Origin: Beroe forskalii
Lineage: Eukaryota > Ctenophora > Nuda > Beroida > Beroidae
Direction: 5' to 3'
Assembly: GCA_011033025.1 (NCBI GenBank)
Contig: WFMF01000207.1
Span: forward strand, 186,001 to 250,000
Length of the DNA: 64,000 bases
Part shown: one piece after another, positions 11,763 to 24,575 of the stretch
Position numbering within the stretch: the stretch's first letter is position 1
How the letters are laid out: every line of letters starts with the position of its first letter
Position numbers and translations under genes: made by a program
Notes under the pieces: generated by a model
Database searches by the model: none
Told to the model about the DNA's origin: nothing
The model's input: only the letters and a program-made list of their open reading frames with translations

Positions 11763-13670
11763 GTTGGTAACAACTAACAAACCTGGTAACCGCAAAATTC
11801 CTATCTAATATGGGTACCAGCCGAGCCTAAAATGTATGAATAAATCTGAATAAAAGGGTTGTTAAGGCAGCCTAAATATTCAAAGCAAGAACCTACTTTT
11901 GAAGGCATATTTCTCATAATAATTCCAGCTTTCCAGTAAAATTGGCTGGTATTAGGTCTCACTGCTAAGACTGCACCTACATAAGCACATAATTATTTTG
12001 TTAGTAAGGTGTTATTACTAAATACTTACCATCAATCTATCAGTGCTATATAGTACAATAGGCGCTCGTGATCAGGTCAGTTGGTACACAATAAACTGCG
12101 GCAAAGTTATAATGATAACTGTAAAGATAAAGCTGTCTATTCAACGTAAGGCTGAATTGTATGCTCAACGTGTGCAAAGTATAACCACGAACGCAGATTA
12201 TAAACTTTCATAATGTAGTCTAGAGACTCAATAGTATGTTCGTGAACTTGTCACAATGTTTTCAATAGCTTGACACGTTCTTGCATCTTACTATCTCACG
12301 AGAAAAAACGACATCGATTTCTGCAGAAAGGAAAGCTCAAACCGATTCATGTTTTCTTCGATTGATGGATTTCCGAATCAATTAACCGATATATTTTGAA
12401 ATTATCCATGTCGCAACAATGGAATTACGTTCAGTTAATCAGTATTATATAACGATCGTTATATAATTCTTGCTCCGATAATTTTTTCCTGTTCCCAATC
12501 GCGTTTTTGTTTTACAAAAAGGCATTGAGAAAAGGTTAGCAGAGATCGTGTTTTGTGGGGGTTGTGTGCATACTACCTTTATGCGTACTGTTAAATCTGA
12601 AATAGGTGGTGGTGTGTCGTCGTGGTGGTGGTGGTGGTTGGTGGTACATTTTCATGCATCCAACTGCTCCTTTATAATATCACTCGCGTCAGAATAGTTT
12701 GGTGTAATGGCATCCTTTGCATTGTGGGCTGCAGCTAGCTAACAGCGTTGTAGGTATTTGGGTTCAATGCTCTGTTCATTCTGATGTTGAAATTAATTCC
12801 TTCTCAAAAATTTAAGTTCAATTCTTTAATCATAAAATCAAACCTTTATCAATTTTCAGGGAATTAATCAAATAATTAATAGGATTTCAATCACATAGTC
12901 ACTTTATTAGCAGCGGGCAATTCGGGCAAATTACAATGGGCAGTATTATGAAATCAGTTATGAATGATCTAAAGAATTGACGAGAGGAAAGAAAGACATG
13001 ACAGTTTGTCTCGGTTCATGATTGATAATATATCTGAACTTTTATCTTAATCTTGGTCAGTAATCATATTCTGTATCTCAATCTTGAAAATCAATCAATT
13101 GGTGTGAAATAATAGCGAACATTGCAACGGTTTGATATCTGCAACGCAGCACATAAGAAAACGTAACGCGTAACGAAATGGTGATCATAGTTATGAAACT
13201 CTGAACGGCGCGCAACCAAAAGAATCTTCAGAGTTCTACGAAATGGCGGGAACGCGCGCGCGAACATTTGGCACGTGGAACGAAATCGCCCACGTGATAT
13301 TTTATCTGCGCGCGTTAATTCAAACTTGTACGTAGGAGAAGGAAATATATAGAGCCTGCATAATGAGGAATATTTATGAAATTGATTCAATGATGTTGTA
13401 TTGCGATGTGACACTAATTTGATAGAAGAAGCGCGATTGTATCATGATTTGGAAGGTCACTTTTATGCTTTATCGTCAACTCATAATGTCAGTAAATAAT
13501 TCGGACAACGGTCGTCGATCAAATGACGGCGTGTTTTGATACCAGCCCCAGGGAACAGGAAATTAAGCGCCTACATACGGGAACAACGGGTACAAGAAAT
13601 GTGCCGGTAGGCGCAATTCTTGTTGTTATATAACGGCTTCAAAAATGGAGTTTAGCGGTCAATTAATAAT
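11763..13670. other. Intergenic, no gene seen
   Basis: AT-rich sequence with a perfect short palindrome TATATAACGATCGTTATATA near 12445, a (GGT)n-rich stretch at 12605-12645 and a 107-residue minus frame at 13091-13414 without any recognised motif, judged to be chance. Confidence 0.4.
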
Positions 13671-13694
13671 TTTCATTAGATTTTAAAATTTTCG

Positions 13695-13800
13695 AAATTT
13701 TGGGGTGTGATAATTTTTCCAGGTGTGTGATAACTGTACAGTTATCACACCCCTCAAAGAACAGTTATCACACCTTTGAAAAATTATCACACCCCAAAAA
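13695..13800. repeat. TGTGATAA hairpin cluster
   Basis: GGGGTGTGATAATTTTT and its complement frame an inner pair GTGTGATAACTGT/ACAGTTATCACACC, forming a roughly 100-base nested hairpin. The TTATCACAC motif recurs in the element at 14673-14847. Confidence 0.55.
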
Positions 13801-13875
13801 TCAAAACTTTAGAATTTTGTGATTCGTATTTATTTACTATGTAAAGTATGTAAAGTCATTTTAATCTGACTTTTC

Positions 13876-14270
13876 AGTCAATTCTCTCACTCCCATACAC
13901 CAGTGTATCTTATTCACCTTATACATCTTATGTTATCTTGTTTTGGTTTCATGAGTTTATGCATTCACCGTTCACGTTAGTCTTTATATTAGCGGCGCAC
14001 GCACGTGCCAGTAAAGCAGTAAGACCACTTGCTCTCACTCCATTACGATACACCAGTGTATACAAATTGTGTTATCTTGTTTTGGGTTCATGAGTTTATG
14101 TGTACTTGTTGGTCATTATATGAGCCGCGCACCCACGTGCCAGTAACAGAACTTGCTCTCACGCCATTACGATACACCAGTGTATACATTTATTTTGTTA
14201 TCTTGTTTTCGGTTTCATGAGTTTATGTATACCCGGTAGTCGTTATATGAGCCAAATACCTACTTACCCT
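13876..14270 (+). repeat. Three tandem copies of a ~125-150 bp unit
   Basis: Each copy contains CATACACCAGTGTAT or a variant, then GTTATCTTGTTTTGG, CATGAGTTTATG, a CACGTGCCAGTAA block and CTTGCTCTCAC. Copies begin near 13886, 14030 and 14156. No coding function is apparent. Confidence 0.65.
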
Positions 14271-14672
14271 CACTACTAGTCTACAATTTGCCTATAAATG
14301 TGCATCCGTTACGGCGTTACACACGTAAACAGAAATGATCATTGATCTTTCAATTTTGTTTTGATGTTGCTACACATTTCAATCGACAATCACTTTATAG
14401 TACCTAGTTGAATCAAAAAATATGAGCAAAGTTTATGAAGATTCCGTACTTTCGTTTTATGCATACTTTGAACTTTTGAAGGCAAATTTAGATATACATA
14501 GCCACTCTTCACCATCTAATCTAAGATTCCTGGCCAATCTTGATACTTTCCTAAGTCAATTTCAGGCTCCTACTCTCTAGCTCAAAGGGTTTTTATATTT
14601 GAAAGCTTCTAAATTTCCTTTTTATTGGAAAAACCAGTGTAGATCTCCGCCCGTTTCTCACGTTATATAATA

Positions 14673-14847
14673 GATTAATCAAACACCCTAAGGATACGTT
14701 TATATCAATTATCACACTCGCCTTCGGCTCGAGTGATAATTGGAATTATTGCACTCGCCTTCGGCTCGAGCAATAATTCGAATTATCACACTCGCTTCGC
14801 TCGTGTGATAATTCATATAAACGTATCCTAAGGGTGTTTGATTATCC
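14673..14847. mobile_element. Cloverleaf-like TTCG hairpin element with 7-bp TSD
   Basis: An outer stem (TAATCAAACACCCTAAGGAT and its near-complement) surrounds three consecutive stem-loops, each about 35 bases. All three end in TTATCAC- or TTATTGC-ACTCG arms around CCTTCGG or GCTTCGC tips. TATAATA flanks both sides (14666-14672 and 14848-14854). The result is a four-way junction in single-stranded form. No protein is encoded, so a MITE-like element moved in trans is inferred. Confidence 0.65.
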
Positions 14848-15289
14848 TATAATAAACAATCTGATACCAACCGCGGCCGCCTTCTTTGACTGGATTTTTG
14901 TCAACCGGGTTCAGACCACACGAGAACACATGATTGAACTGAATGAAATATCAAAACTGCTGAGTAAAATATGAGAATAGAGAAGTAGATGCACTGGATT
15001 AATTATTGCAACAGTCTGCACAGTGTGTCGCAAACAGCTGCTCCAGATTATACGAATTGCCACGTTTCCAATATAATGTGTCACTTCATGTAATAACTTA
15101 ATAAGGGCACATTTATCAGGGCGGAGGCAGCAGCATCTACTCAGCTAGTGGTGTGGCGTGACGCTGCATAATATTACATGAATATAACATAATGCCATTC
15201 ACATCTGGAGGAGTACAGCGCTACGCCCTGCTAATTATTATAAGCTGCTACCAATCTATGTGGAAAGGGTGCGGAGGGATATTATCTAG

Positions 15290-15550
15290 GGAGTGGCTCC
15301 CTGAGGGGAGTGGTACCCTTGAAGGGATGGTATTCCTGAAGGAAGTGGTATCCCTGAGACGAGTGGTATCCCTGAGACGAGTGGTACCCCTGAGGGGAGT
15401 GGTACCCCTGAAGAGACTAGTACCTCTGGAAGCTGAAGAGTGGTACCCCTGAGGGGAGTGGTATCACAGAAGAGAGTGGTATCCTTGAAGATTTGAAGGG
15501 AGTGGTACCCCAGATACCCTAAAGGAGAGTGGTACCCCTGAAGGAGAGTC
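15290..15550 (+). repeat. Minisatellite, ~18-21 bp unit
   Basis: Repeated GAGTGGTA(C/T)CCCTGA(A/G)GG words in about a dozen imperfect copies. Frames on both strands (15192-15452 plus, 15286-15576 minus) are open only because of the repeat. Confidence 0.8.
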
Positions 15551-15560
15551 TGGGAGGCAG

Positions 15561-18500
15561 GGAATGAGAGGGCCAAGCCCCTACTTCAAGGTGTAAAGCC
15601 GTGTAAAGTAAGGAAATGATGGAAATTTGACGCAGTACTCAATAACTAATAAAACGATCGAGTACTAGAGCTTTTGAGCATACGACAATATTATACATAC
15701 TCATCGAGGGAGTACCTAAGGTCAGGCATTTACAGTTCCATTATCAATAAACAGTAAACAATGAGCCAATTCCTCCCTCAACGAACTTCTCCCCAGACAC
15801 AGGTACTATTCAAACACGATAAATGAGAAAAAGAGAATTTCAGCACGATATAAGTATTACAATCTGTAAGCCACAGTACTATAGTACAGACTTGCTACAA
15901 AATTGCTACATCTGTGACCTGTCATAATATCTCAAATTTGTAAGGTGGAAGGGAGTAATGAAATGCTGAAAAGGGGGAAAGGGGAACATGCGTTAATGAT
16001 ATGTTCGCAAACATAACACTGCATATAAATGTAGCAGACAACGTGTAGAGATGGTAGAGAAGTTGTACGATGGACCACTCTGTGTGCCCCTGCACGCTAT
16101 TACTACTTTACTATAGCTGTCGATCTCATTGTGACGTTGCGCTGCTGAAAGCACATCGTTCCAGTACTAACTCTCCTTGCCTCAACAGTCAACGTGAGTA
16201 AAACGTGAGCATCGGAATACCCTGCCCTCGGAGGACGGAGGTTATTGTTTATAATTATATGTAATATTATGATGAATTATGATGATTTATGTGCAAAGCA
16301 AGCAAACCATAGACCATAGTTCACTACTAAATGATTGGTTTGAATATTCAATAACTGCTTTATTAACTAACTTGGTTTGATTCAAAAATTAAACCAAGTC
16401 AAATATTGCAGGCAAGTTCCAACATTTTTCAGTCTGTCACAATCAATGCAGCTGGAACCTGATTTTTGTTGGGTGGTAGAAAAGGGGACATGTGCTGGAA
16501 TGGTTCCAAAAAGTTCAAGCTTCCATTATGGGAGAGGCAAAGAGCTGACTAGCTGAGTAATTTTTGCTTTAAATCTTTGAAGAAGACTTCCTATCACCCG
16601 AAATCTCTTCGAGTTCTAACACTGGTCAAAGACTCTCTTCTGGATGGCATGGTGGCTCAACTCAAGGGTAGTGTGCGTGTGCGACTCAAAGACCTGGTTC
16701 TCCAATATTTGTTTTATCAGTTAAATCCTTTGTAAAACGCCTGGAAAGGCAGGAAAATACAGTTTTAGATTGATTAAACTTGACGTAATAAATAATCATC
16801 ATCTAATTTCCGGATCATATTGATTTATTATAACTGTTGAGTTCACGATTCATAATCGTCACTACCCGCTTTATAATTTGAACAGCATCAAACAATCGAA
16901 CAATCGGAATGGTGGAAATCCAATTCCACATAAAGAACCGATACCAAGTTCATTAAAACTTTAAAACGATGATTGATTAGGTATAATAATAATGATTGAT
17001 TATAACTTTATTAATACCGAGGAGCAGTGAATATTGTGTTGTTGGACAATATGATTTTAACGGAATCAAGTTCTGGTAGCAAACAAAAGCACAAAGCGTT
17101 CCTCACATAATGAACACTGGGCTCTTCATTAATTCGAGATTGAAAGCGGAGTGTTAGGACTTCCGGTGAGCTGTCACAATACTACAATATAATATCTCAA
17201 AGACAACTAAATATCACGATTATAATATGAATAGATTTTAATGTCCCTATATTTCCAAGAATCATACTTTGGTGTTCTGATTATTGTTGAAGTATTTTGT
17301 CCTTATTTTGGAAGATATATCATTATTAAAATATTTTGTGGAACGACATAACCGTCTGCTGCCTATCAACCGAACCCTCCATAGATAATCATTTTCTATC
17401 AAATAAGCAAATAAGCCGGATACAATCACAATTTATTTTTTGAATTATTTGCTTGAGTCCTGAGTAGCAAAGTATTCATTTCCAAGAAGGCATAATAAAA
17501 GTTTATATACTATGTGGGCTATGATCCTGGACTGACTATGATCCTGGTATAAGCATACAACCAAATCGTAATGGATGCAAATAATTATCATTAAATGTCT
17601 CATAATAATCAATTCAATATTAATTCACATGGCATCGTAAAATGCACCGAGACTGAAACCAAACAGGTTAGTGAGTTTCTCAGGTTAGTGAGTTTCTCAG
17701 GTTAGTGAGTTTCTCAAAGCTCAAGCATCCCAGTCTTCAATTTCTAAAGAGATCTATTTCAATGAAAAATCGAATTTCCTTAATTTTCTGAACAGAAAAT
17801 AGTTCGTCAATGAACCTTCTACCAGGTAGAGATTCTTGCAATAACTATTTGCAGAATGATCAATGATTTTCGTAAATGTGTCTGTCAACTGTCTTGCAAA
17901 TCATTATATTAGCACACCTGAACTAGTTAATGATAAAAGAGTGTTTAAGAAATCCCACGACTGTATAGCTTGAACTTTCATAATATATAAATTCTCTCAC
18001 TTAAGTCAGTTTATATTAGGATATAGCTATACAGGTATTGAACTGGAAGCAATACAATCTCAAAGGGTTATAATGATTCGAAACCGTTTCACGAAGACTC
18101 AATAAGATTGAAGAAGAGCTATATATATTATATTAACCACCATTTAGAAACTTGAAACTGCAGACCACTCAACCCCCTTATTAGTTTATTAAATAGAACA
18201 CATCGTGGACACACGGCTGCAACGACGCAACGAAATACTACGAGAAATATTCAGCTAACAAATAAGAAAAGATGTTCATCACACCTTGCTCTGTTATGAG
18301 CGGTTTCAACAGAATATTAATACTGAGAATCGCTACTGAGTACATTATCGTCTTTAATCTTTTAATGTACCTTAGAAGATCACAACACATAAATACACAT
18401 TTTGATGAGTAAGTTTGCTTCCCTGATATAATTTTAGGAGTGGTTATATTAATTGCTAGTTCAAATAAAACCATGTTTTTCACTAGGTAGGGTCATTTAG

Positions 18501-19900
18501 TAACTTAAAACATATTCAAATTCTTGATGACTAGATAATTAGAAGCAATCTGATGTTTACAAGCCAAGATCATTTATTTGAATGAATGAATGAATGGAAG
18601 GAAGAATTCACATATAAACACTTTTATTTAGCAATGTTAGCAAATGATAATCCTTTGCACTTTGCAGTGTCAGCTTGTTCTTTGACTGTATTTGAGCATT
18701 TGTGTGAGAAACACGGCTAAGCAGCTGCAATAAAACACTGTGTTATTCAAACTATTCAAAGCCTTTAAATAACAAAAAAGGGTGCAAATTTGAATAGCAA
18801 TATAACGCCCACAAGAGACCTTTATTAGTTTATTCTATAACAAAGCAAACAATTGATATACTGGATAAGGGACATCCCCTTGGCATGGAAGTGACGATCT
18901 TCCACAATACAATACGATGACCATGACACCAAACAAATGTTATGGTTAAGGTTATACCATCGAGAATTTATATTTTATTAAATCTCAATCGTCGCAAGGC
19001 CCTGAGTCCTGACCCCCCCAATACTTTTTGTATCATAATATCTGAATAATCACGTGATTCTTAACTGCAGCTGCCTCAAATTGGTGGCGTACAGCAAGCC
19101 AAGGAAACGAGGGAATGTTAAGCTGTGTCAACTCAATACCGGTAATGGCAGAGAAAGAAATACGTGGTGACACCTGAAAACAATTATTTGAAATCATTGA
19201 TCGAAATTCAAATTCAAAGCGTGCGTATTCATCAATATTTGCTGCTTGATCTTAGGCAGCTAGTGACCTACTTGATAATTAGTAAGTAAATATAACAGGG
19301 ATCTTCAATACAATACAAAAGATTTTCAACGCAGTGCTCTACCGTATGTAATATAAACAACTTTCAAGAGAAAGTCTGTTGGTATTCATCTGATAATCAC
19401 ATCAATTTGATACTGTATCGATCAAAGAATTTCGAAAATATTTCCAATATTTGATCGGTCGTCTCCAAATTCCCAATTTAAAGTAGTTACCGTAACCATA
19501 ACTACAGATTAACTTATGTAGATGATATAATAGAAAATTAGTGCAACAAATTAATTAATTAAATCACTAAATAAATATTCTTCTTATACAAACTGAAAAT
19601 CTAAAAGCTAAATAACCTAAAAGGATTACTTATTTACCTAAAATATTGAAAATCAAAGGGCACACCTACAGTAATTAAATCTGAATTATTAATTAGAAGA
19701 CTGCACAATACACATCGGTATTCACTATTTGGTACGTTAACTGCTACACACTGGTACGCAACAAAAGAATTCCAAGTATACTAAATTTCCTAAAGGTAAG
19801 CAGTGGAGAAGTTATGAGCAGTGCCAGTGTGAAGTGAGTGTTGTATGGAGAAGTTGCACAAAGGGTTAGGCGGCTGACAGTTCTGTCTTTTTTAGTAACT
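15561..19900. other. Intergenic, no gene seen
   Basis: A long AT-rich stretch. Contents seen: a hairpin ACTTGGTTT/AAACCAAGT near 16370-16400, three exact 17-bp direct repeats (CAGGTTAGTGAGTTTCT) at about 17664-17715, and a GAATGAATGAATGAATG run at 18580. No conserved exon was recognised on either strand, though short exons could be missed. Confidence 0.4.
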
Positions 19901-19924
19901 TATAACAGCTACCTGCCTATTGTA

Positions 19925-20080
19925 TGCATGGAGCATAATACGATGCCTAATTGAGTAATTGGAACTAATAAGGTGTGCAGCCTCTGCCAAATTGGAACCA
20001 AAAAGCTGTGCAGCCTAAACCTAATTGATTAATTGGTACTAAATAGGGTGTGCGGCTTGTACCTAATTGGAACTAATGAG
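19925..20080. repeat. Imperfect tandem repeat beside the PIG-M 3' end
   Basis: Three diverged copies of a TAATTGGAACTAATAAGGTG-TGCAGCCT type unit lie directly downstream of the minus-strand PIG-M-like gene and overlap its last bases. Confidence 0.5.
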
Positions 20081-22206
20081 GTTGTAAACCATGGCAGAGT
20101 GAGAGATCAGGAAAGCAATGCCTGCGAAGTGCATGGCCAGGAAGCAGTTGACGCACTCGAACTCTATCAGATACCCGGTAAGGAGCCACACCCCCTGCCC
20201 CGCTACCCACGGCACCACGAAACAAAGAGTCCGGCGCAGAGCGAAGGCTCTTAGCTGTGGATAAGTGAGGGGTATGAGCCACAGGTACCAAAGAAAGTAC
20301 TGTGACGTGGCCACTTTGTTGAGCATAACAAAGCTAATTGTTTGTACTACCAGACAAAGCTCCAACTTGTCAAAATACTTTATGGCAAACAAAGCGCACA
20401 ACAATGCTTGGGGTAGAAAGCAAATGAATTTGAGGGCGCTTGACATCACTGCACCATAAATAGGTGCACTGTATTTCGTCAGATAAAGGAGATAAAAGTA
20501 GGGCGAGAAATTGTGTCGCGTATCCGGAACGAATCAAATGATAGATGTACGTTTCATAGAGAAACTCATACCCGTAGACATACCAGAATAAGGACAGAAG
20601 GGCAGTCTGTACTATTACGAAGGATAGGACGAACAGCACGGTATAAGAGTTAAGGAAGGAGCGTTTGGAGGGTTGCGGGTTGCAATACGCGAGGTGAAGG
20701 AACATGGGCAGTGAGTAAATGATGGGGTAGATCTTGAGGTGGACGGAAAGGGACAGGAGGACGCCACCCCACACGGGACGGCCCTGCTTCACAGCGAGCA
20801 GGGTGCACAGAACAAGACAGCCGAGGAGGGCCTCGGCGTTACCTCGTGTGGAGACCCCGGCAGCGAGGGGGTTGAGGAGCCAGAGCGCAGCCCCCGTCAG
20901 ACACGTGGAGTGGGCGTGGCCGGAGTGGGAGAGGATGGAGTAGGTGAGGGAGCCAATGGCAAGGTCTCCCACTGAGAAGAGGAGCTTACCGAACCAAGGA
21001 ATGAGGAGAATGTTGGGCTGCAGGAGGATTGCCAGCAGAGGAGTGTAGCTGAGATAAGGGGAAGGGTAATTAGAATACGTGTGTCCTATCGGGCATACGG
21101 TTGATTACTCTAATTTAAATTTGGTTCTCTCGGCCCAAATTCATGAATCATTTTACTTAAAACAGGCTTCAGAGAGTGAGATTTATTGCGGAAATTAGAT
21201 TAGGGAATCGCGTGATTCGGTCTTTTGAAACAGCTGAAATGTTTTATTTAATTAATTCGCCTATAGGACTTTGGTATTTTGGCAAATATACATAAAGATT
21301 GATAAGATAAGAATATCTAAATTACGATCGGGTGATCGGGCGATCTCAGGGTGCTAAAGCAATCAAAAAGAGAAAAATCGTAAATCAGTTAGCTCCCAAA
21401 CACTACCTGACAGACAATAACAGCAATGAGCAATATGTAGGTGCTCCCTCTCAAAATTTCAGAATATTTTACCCGCATGCTGTGACTCTGTTAGGAGGAT
21501 TTAATAAAGAGTATGCACGTGGCCATTGGTTAATGCAATAGTCCAATAAACAAAGCGGTCGTAAAGATCTGCATTTCCCCCAACAATAACATCCCGCCTT
21601 ATAAGGTCCGATTAAAATTTCATAGAATTAAGAGGGTGCTGGAGATTTACGTAAGCAATCCCTCAAAATTAATATTTGTTCGTCAGTCAACACTCAACAT
21701 TACGATTTTTTCCAAAATAGACTCAAATCACCGATCAGTCGATCACCATGTTATTGAAACTGTAAAATAGGTAGTAAAATTTTCGTTAACGAAATGCCCG
21801 TCAATATATGATGGTAATGGTAATAAATTGCAGCTTTCGCGCAAGAACTTAAAAGCGAAATGCTGACGTTCATATATAGAAAGTTAATCTATATTTGTGT
21901 TAAATGCTATCTTCAATTGTTCGTTAAATCATGCTGAGACGTCACTCTCAGTCACCCATCTTCACACATTTCAGCACTCCACTTACCACCACTACAATCT
22001 TACAATGCACTTACCGGTAGGTGTGGCGCAGGTAGGGCGACGCCCCTTCCGTTACATGCCGTGCCGCGTCAGTGAACACGCGGTAATCCACGTCCGTGTA
22101 CTTCAAGGAGGGAGGCGCGGTCATGTATCTCTCCGTACAGGATCAAACACAGTCGGAGGAGGAGGGATATAGCGAGGAGCTGAGCGAGGGTGGGCTGGAA
22201 CATCAT
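20063..22206 (-). pseudogene. PIGM: GPI mannosyltransferase 1 (PIG-M-like), two frame breaks
   Basis: PIG-M adds the first mannose to GPI anchors on the luminal side of the ER. Exon 1 (22206-22015) encodes an N-terminal membrane segment and the YTDVDY block with the DXD motif. Exon 2 (21048-20063) continues at YTPLL through WLLNPLAAGVSTRGNAE, HLKIYPIIY, RHNFSPYFYLLYL and NKVATSQYFLWYL. The junction CG|C restores Arg and phase across a 966-base GT-AG intron. Two single-base insertions break the frame: near 22104 (before KYTD) and near 20523-20525 (before TRHNFS). Removing both leaves a 391-residue length, close to the usual ~420, with no other damage seen. This could be a recent pseudogene or two assembly errors in a working gene; I cannot tell which. 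Confidence 0.88.
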
Positions 22207-23021
22207 GAGCTATGAAGGGATACCTAGCATTTTCATGCGGCACTTGAAAAGATTCTAAGAATTGAAATGATAGCTAGATTTTTCTCTTCTAGTAACCAAA
22301 AATGTAATTGGGACATGATAAAGAATAAATAAAAAATTCAATGCAAATAATAAAAAATATAAAACTGCTGACATGGAATTATTTCTTCGTCCTTTTTAAA
22401 TTCCGATATTATCACTATAAAATTATAAACCAGTCAACTCTCAACAGATCTATAATTCAATCATGATCCATGATAATAAAATGAAGAAATAAGAAATTGT
22501 CAACAAACAACTTTACGTCAATAACTCAATTAAAATACTGAAGCTGTACACAATAAGACAATACTGAAGTGGAAGCATTGTATCCGAGAAAGTCTAACGG
22601 CATCGAACAGCAGACTACTGGGTTATTTATATTAGACTAAGTACTGTCTTTTTACTTATTTGTGAGCTAGTAGGTATAGTAATTAGTGCTTCTCAAACTT
22701 TCAAAATATACATACTTTCAAAAGAAGTTTATTCTTATCAAAAGTGAGACATAACACTAAAATCTGATGATAGTTTTGTGTTTAATTAATAAGACGGTCG
22801 TTTTGACTCTATTCTTAGAGATACATTGATATGCAGTGGGCCTTGTTTACAGCCTGTATTTGACATTTACTGCGCTACAATAACCTCATTGACGTTCACT
22901 GAATCACTAACAAAAAATAAAAATGTCATGCTGATGCGGTTACTGGTGATTTCGATGCACTGGTAGAGATACTGAATTAATAAGATTTCTCTTATAATTT
23001 TGCATTGGTCATATTGGGCTC
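22207..23021. other. Intergenic between PIG-M-like and actin-related genes
   Basis: AT-rich; it would hold the PIG-M-like promoter (minus strand). No further exon recognised. Confidence 0.4.
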
Positions 23022-23918
23022 TCAAACTTGAAAAAGAAGTTGTGCGTATTTTGGGCGAGATTTCCATTCACTTTTTGTGTAGAATCTGTGCTGGAATTTA
23101 GCAATACCTGGAATTATGGATGCTCCTAACCAAGAACTCTTATTCCGTTCAGGAGCAAGAAGAAACGAAATCTCCTGTTTATGTCCAGTGCCAGCTAGGC
23201 ACTGGTCAGACATAATTGACTTAGACAAACGTAAAGAGGTGCTGCCGACTACTATAACTGTGGAGACTTTATCATATGTTTGAAAAATCCGTCCAAGAGT
23301 TTTAGGAATGCTCCTGCCCTTTAAATCCTCTTCGAAAAGTTTTACAATGCTCTCATCAGTATTTTGATCCTCAACATCGCATCCCCCTCTCAGAACCTCC
23401 GCTCTTTCCACCATTACCCAGTCAAGGAAAAGCTCCACCCTAGAAGCCTGGTAGCCAATATCCAGAACAACACATGTCTCACTCCCTTCGTACAAAGAAA
23501 CTGCTTCGCCTGGCGTGACGATGCAAAGCTCAATAACTCCCAAATCATCAAATGCTACTGCTCCTAACTCATTCAAAAGAGTAACATCGGTGGACGCTAT
23601 AACAAGAACTAACCTGGTTTGATTAGGTTCTAGTTTTTGTGAGTATTGTTCAGTCCAGCATGAACAAAGTGCAGAGATAAGGGCAGGCTTGCAGCTGATG
23701 GAGTTTGTCAACGTGTTGAGAATGGGTGCAGTATCAGTAGCCGGCTCAACTGGGTCCTTTTTGTCAGATCCTGATCCGACATGAACCTTGTCTGAAACAT
23801 ATCGGCACGTTTTCTCGCCAGCATATGCTGCCTTGATGTTCCTGGACCCAAGTGAGATAACCATAGTCGGAACATCATCCTCATCACTACAGCTACTGCT
23901 GGATCTTGTAGTATTCAT
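23022..23918 (-). CDS. Short divergent actin-related protein
   Basis: A single-exon frame of 298 residues from this Met; the frame is open to another Met at 23954. Actin-fold signatures are seen in order: MVISLGSRNIKAAYAGE (phosphate-1 loop and strand pattern), VVLDIGYQASRVELFLDW (phosphate-2), VIVVGSTSLRLSKSI (adenosine region) and SSWLGASIIPGIAKFQHRF (C-terminal block of actins). Actins are about 375 residues; here the part between phosphate-2 and the adenosine motif is much shorter. The Asp-Gly pairs of canonical actin are partly lost (LGS, IGY), so ATP binding is doubtful. It could be an ARP10-like dynactin component or a lineage-specific ARP. The lack of introns also allows a retrogene. 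Family call fairly firm, subfamily not. Confidence 0.65.
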   Translation of the reverse strand: MNTTRSSSSCSDEDDVPTMVISLGSRNIKAAYAGEKTCRYVSDKVHVGSGSDKKDPVEPATDTAPILNTLTNSISCKPALISALCSCWTEQYSQKLEPNQTRLVLVIASTDVTLLNELGAVAFDDLGVIELCIVTPGEAVSLYEGSETCVVLDIGYQASRVELFLDWVMVERAEVLRGGCDVEDQNTDESIVKLFEEDLKGRSIPKTLGRIFQTYDKVSTVIVVGSTSLRLSKSIMSDQCLAGTGHKQEISFLLAPERNKSSWLGASIIPGIAKFQHRFYTKSEWKSRPKYAQLLFQV

Positions 23919-23954
23919 GTGGCATACCTGTGCCCAGTCATACCTGTATTGCAA

Positions 23955-24572
23955 GTTGTATTATTCTAGCACCATTGAGTCATTGGGTCATTGGATCGTC
24001 TTTGATTTGATACTTGATGAAATTAACAATATCAAAATATATTTTGTTCCATGATGAATAATATTACCTGTATATAGGTTAAAGTGTATAGTTGCTAAAC
24101 ACAAATACCCTTGGCCTAAACCTGGTCCAGTGGTCTAGATATTCAAATTTATCAATGTGTTAACCAACTTAGACAAAGATAATATGGTTCAGTAAACTAA
24201 GCACAGACGAAAACTTTCTGTATATAGCACAACTAATGTGGTGGGCGGAGCAGGATATTGGTTAAATACTTGATAAATAAAGGGTGTGGATATCCATTAG
24301 CACGCCAAAAGCTTCAGATCATGCAAAAATGTGGTACTGAGTGGATCAGATTTATATTTTGATATATTTATAGATTCCAAAATCAACATAGTAGGTAAAT
24401 CTAAATCCAGTAAATCATGTGCTTTTAAAGTTTTTAATGCATGATCTTAATGAGATATTTTTGGATTACCTGAAACAACTGCAGACTCGCTAAAACGCAT
24501 GAATCTCAGACCACACCTTCTTTTTTTATTGTACCAAAGGTGCGAATTGAAATAACTGGATTAGTGAGGCAC
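23955..24572. other. Intergenic, no gene seen
   Basis: AT-rich; upstream region of the minus-strand actin-related gene. The stretch ACTGAGTGGATCAGATTTATA near 24337 resembles part of the inverted repeat at 25030, suggesting a decayed fragment of that element. Confidence 0.35.
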
Positions 24573-24575
24573 TTA

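Noticed and set aside
10654..11773. Three overlapping minus-strand frames of 264-333 residues
   Set aside because: They are translations of the 8-bp satellite in different frames; no stop codons occur in the words. Composition is Leu/Cys/Val/Tyr only, with no domain.
13091..13414. 107-residue minus frame
   Set aside because: No recognisable motif, no conserved neighbours, and composition like the surrounding non-coding DNA.
20734..20975. Plus-strand frames opposite the PIG-M-like exon 2
   Set aside because: They are antisense shadows; the minus strand encodes the conserved mannosyltransferase.
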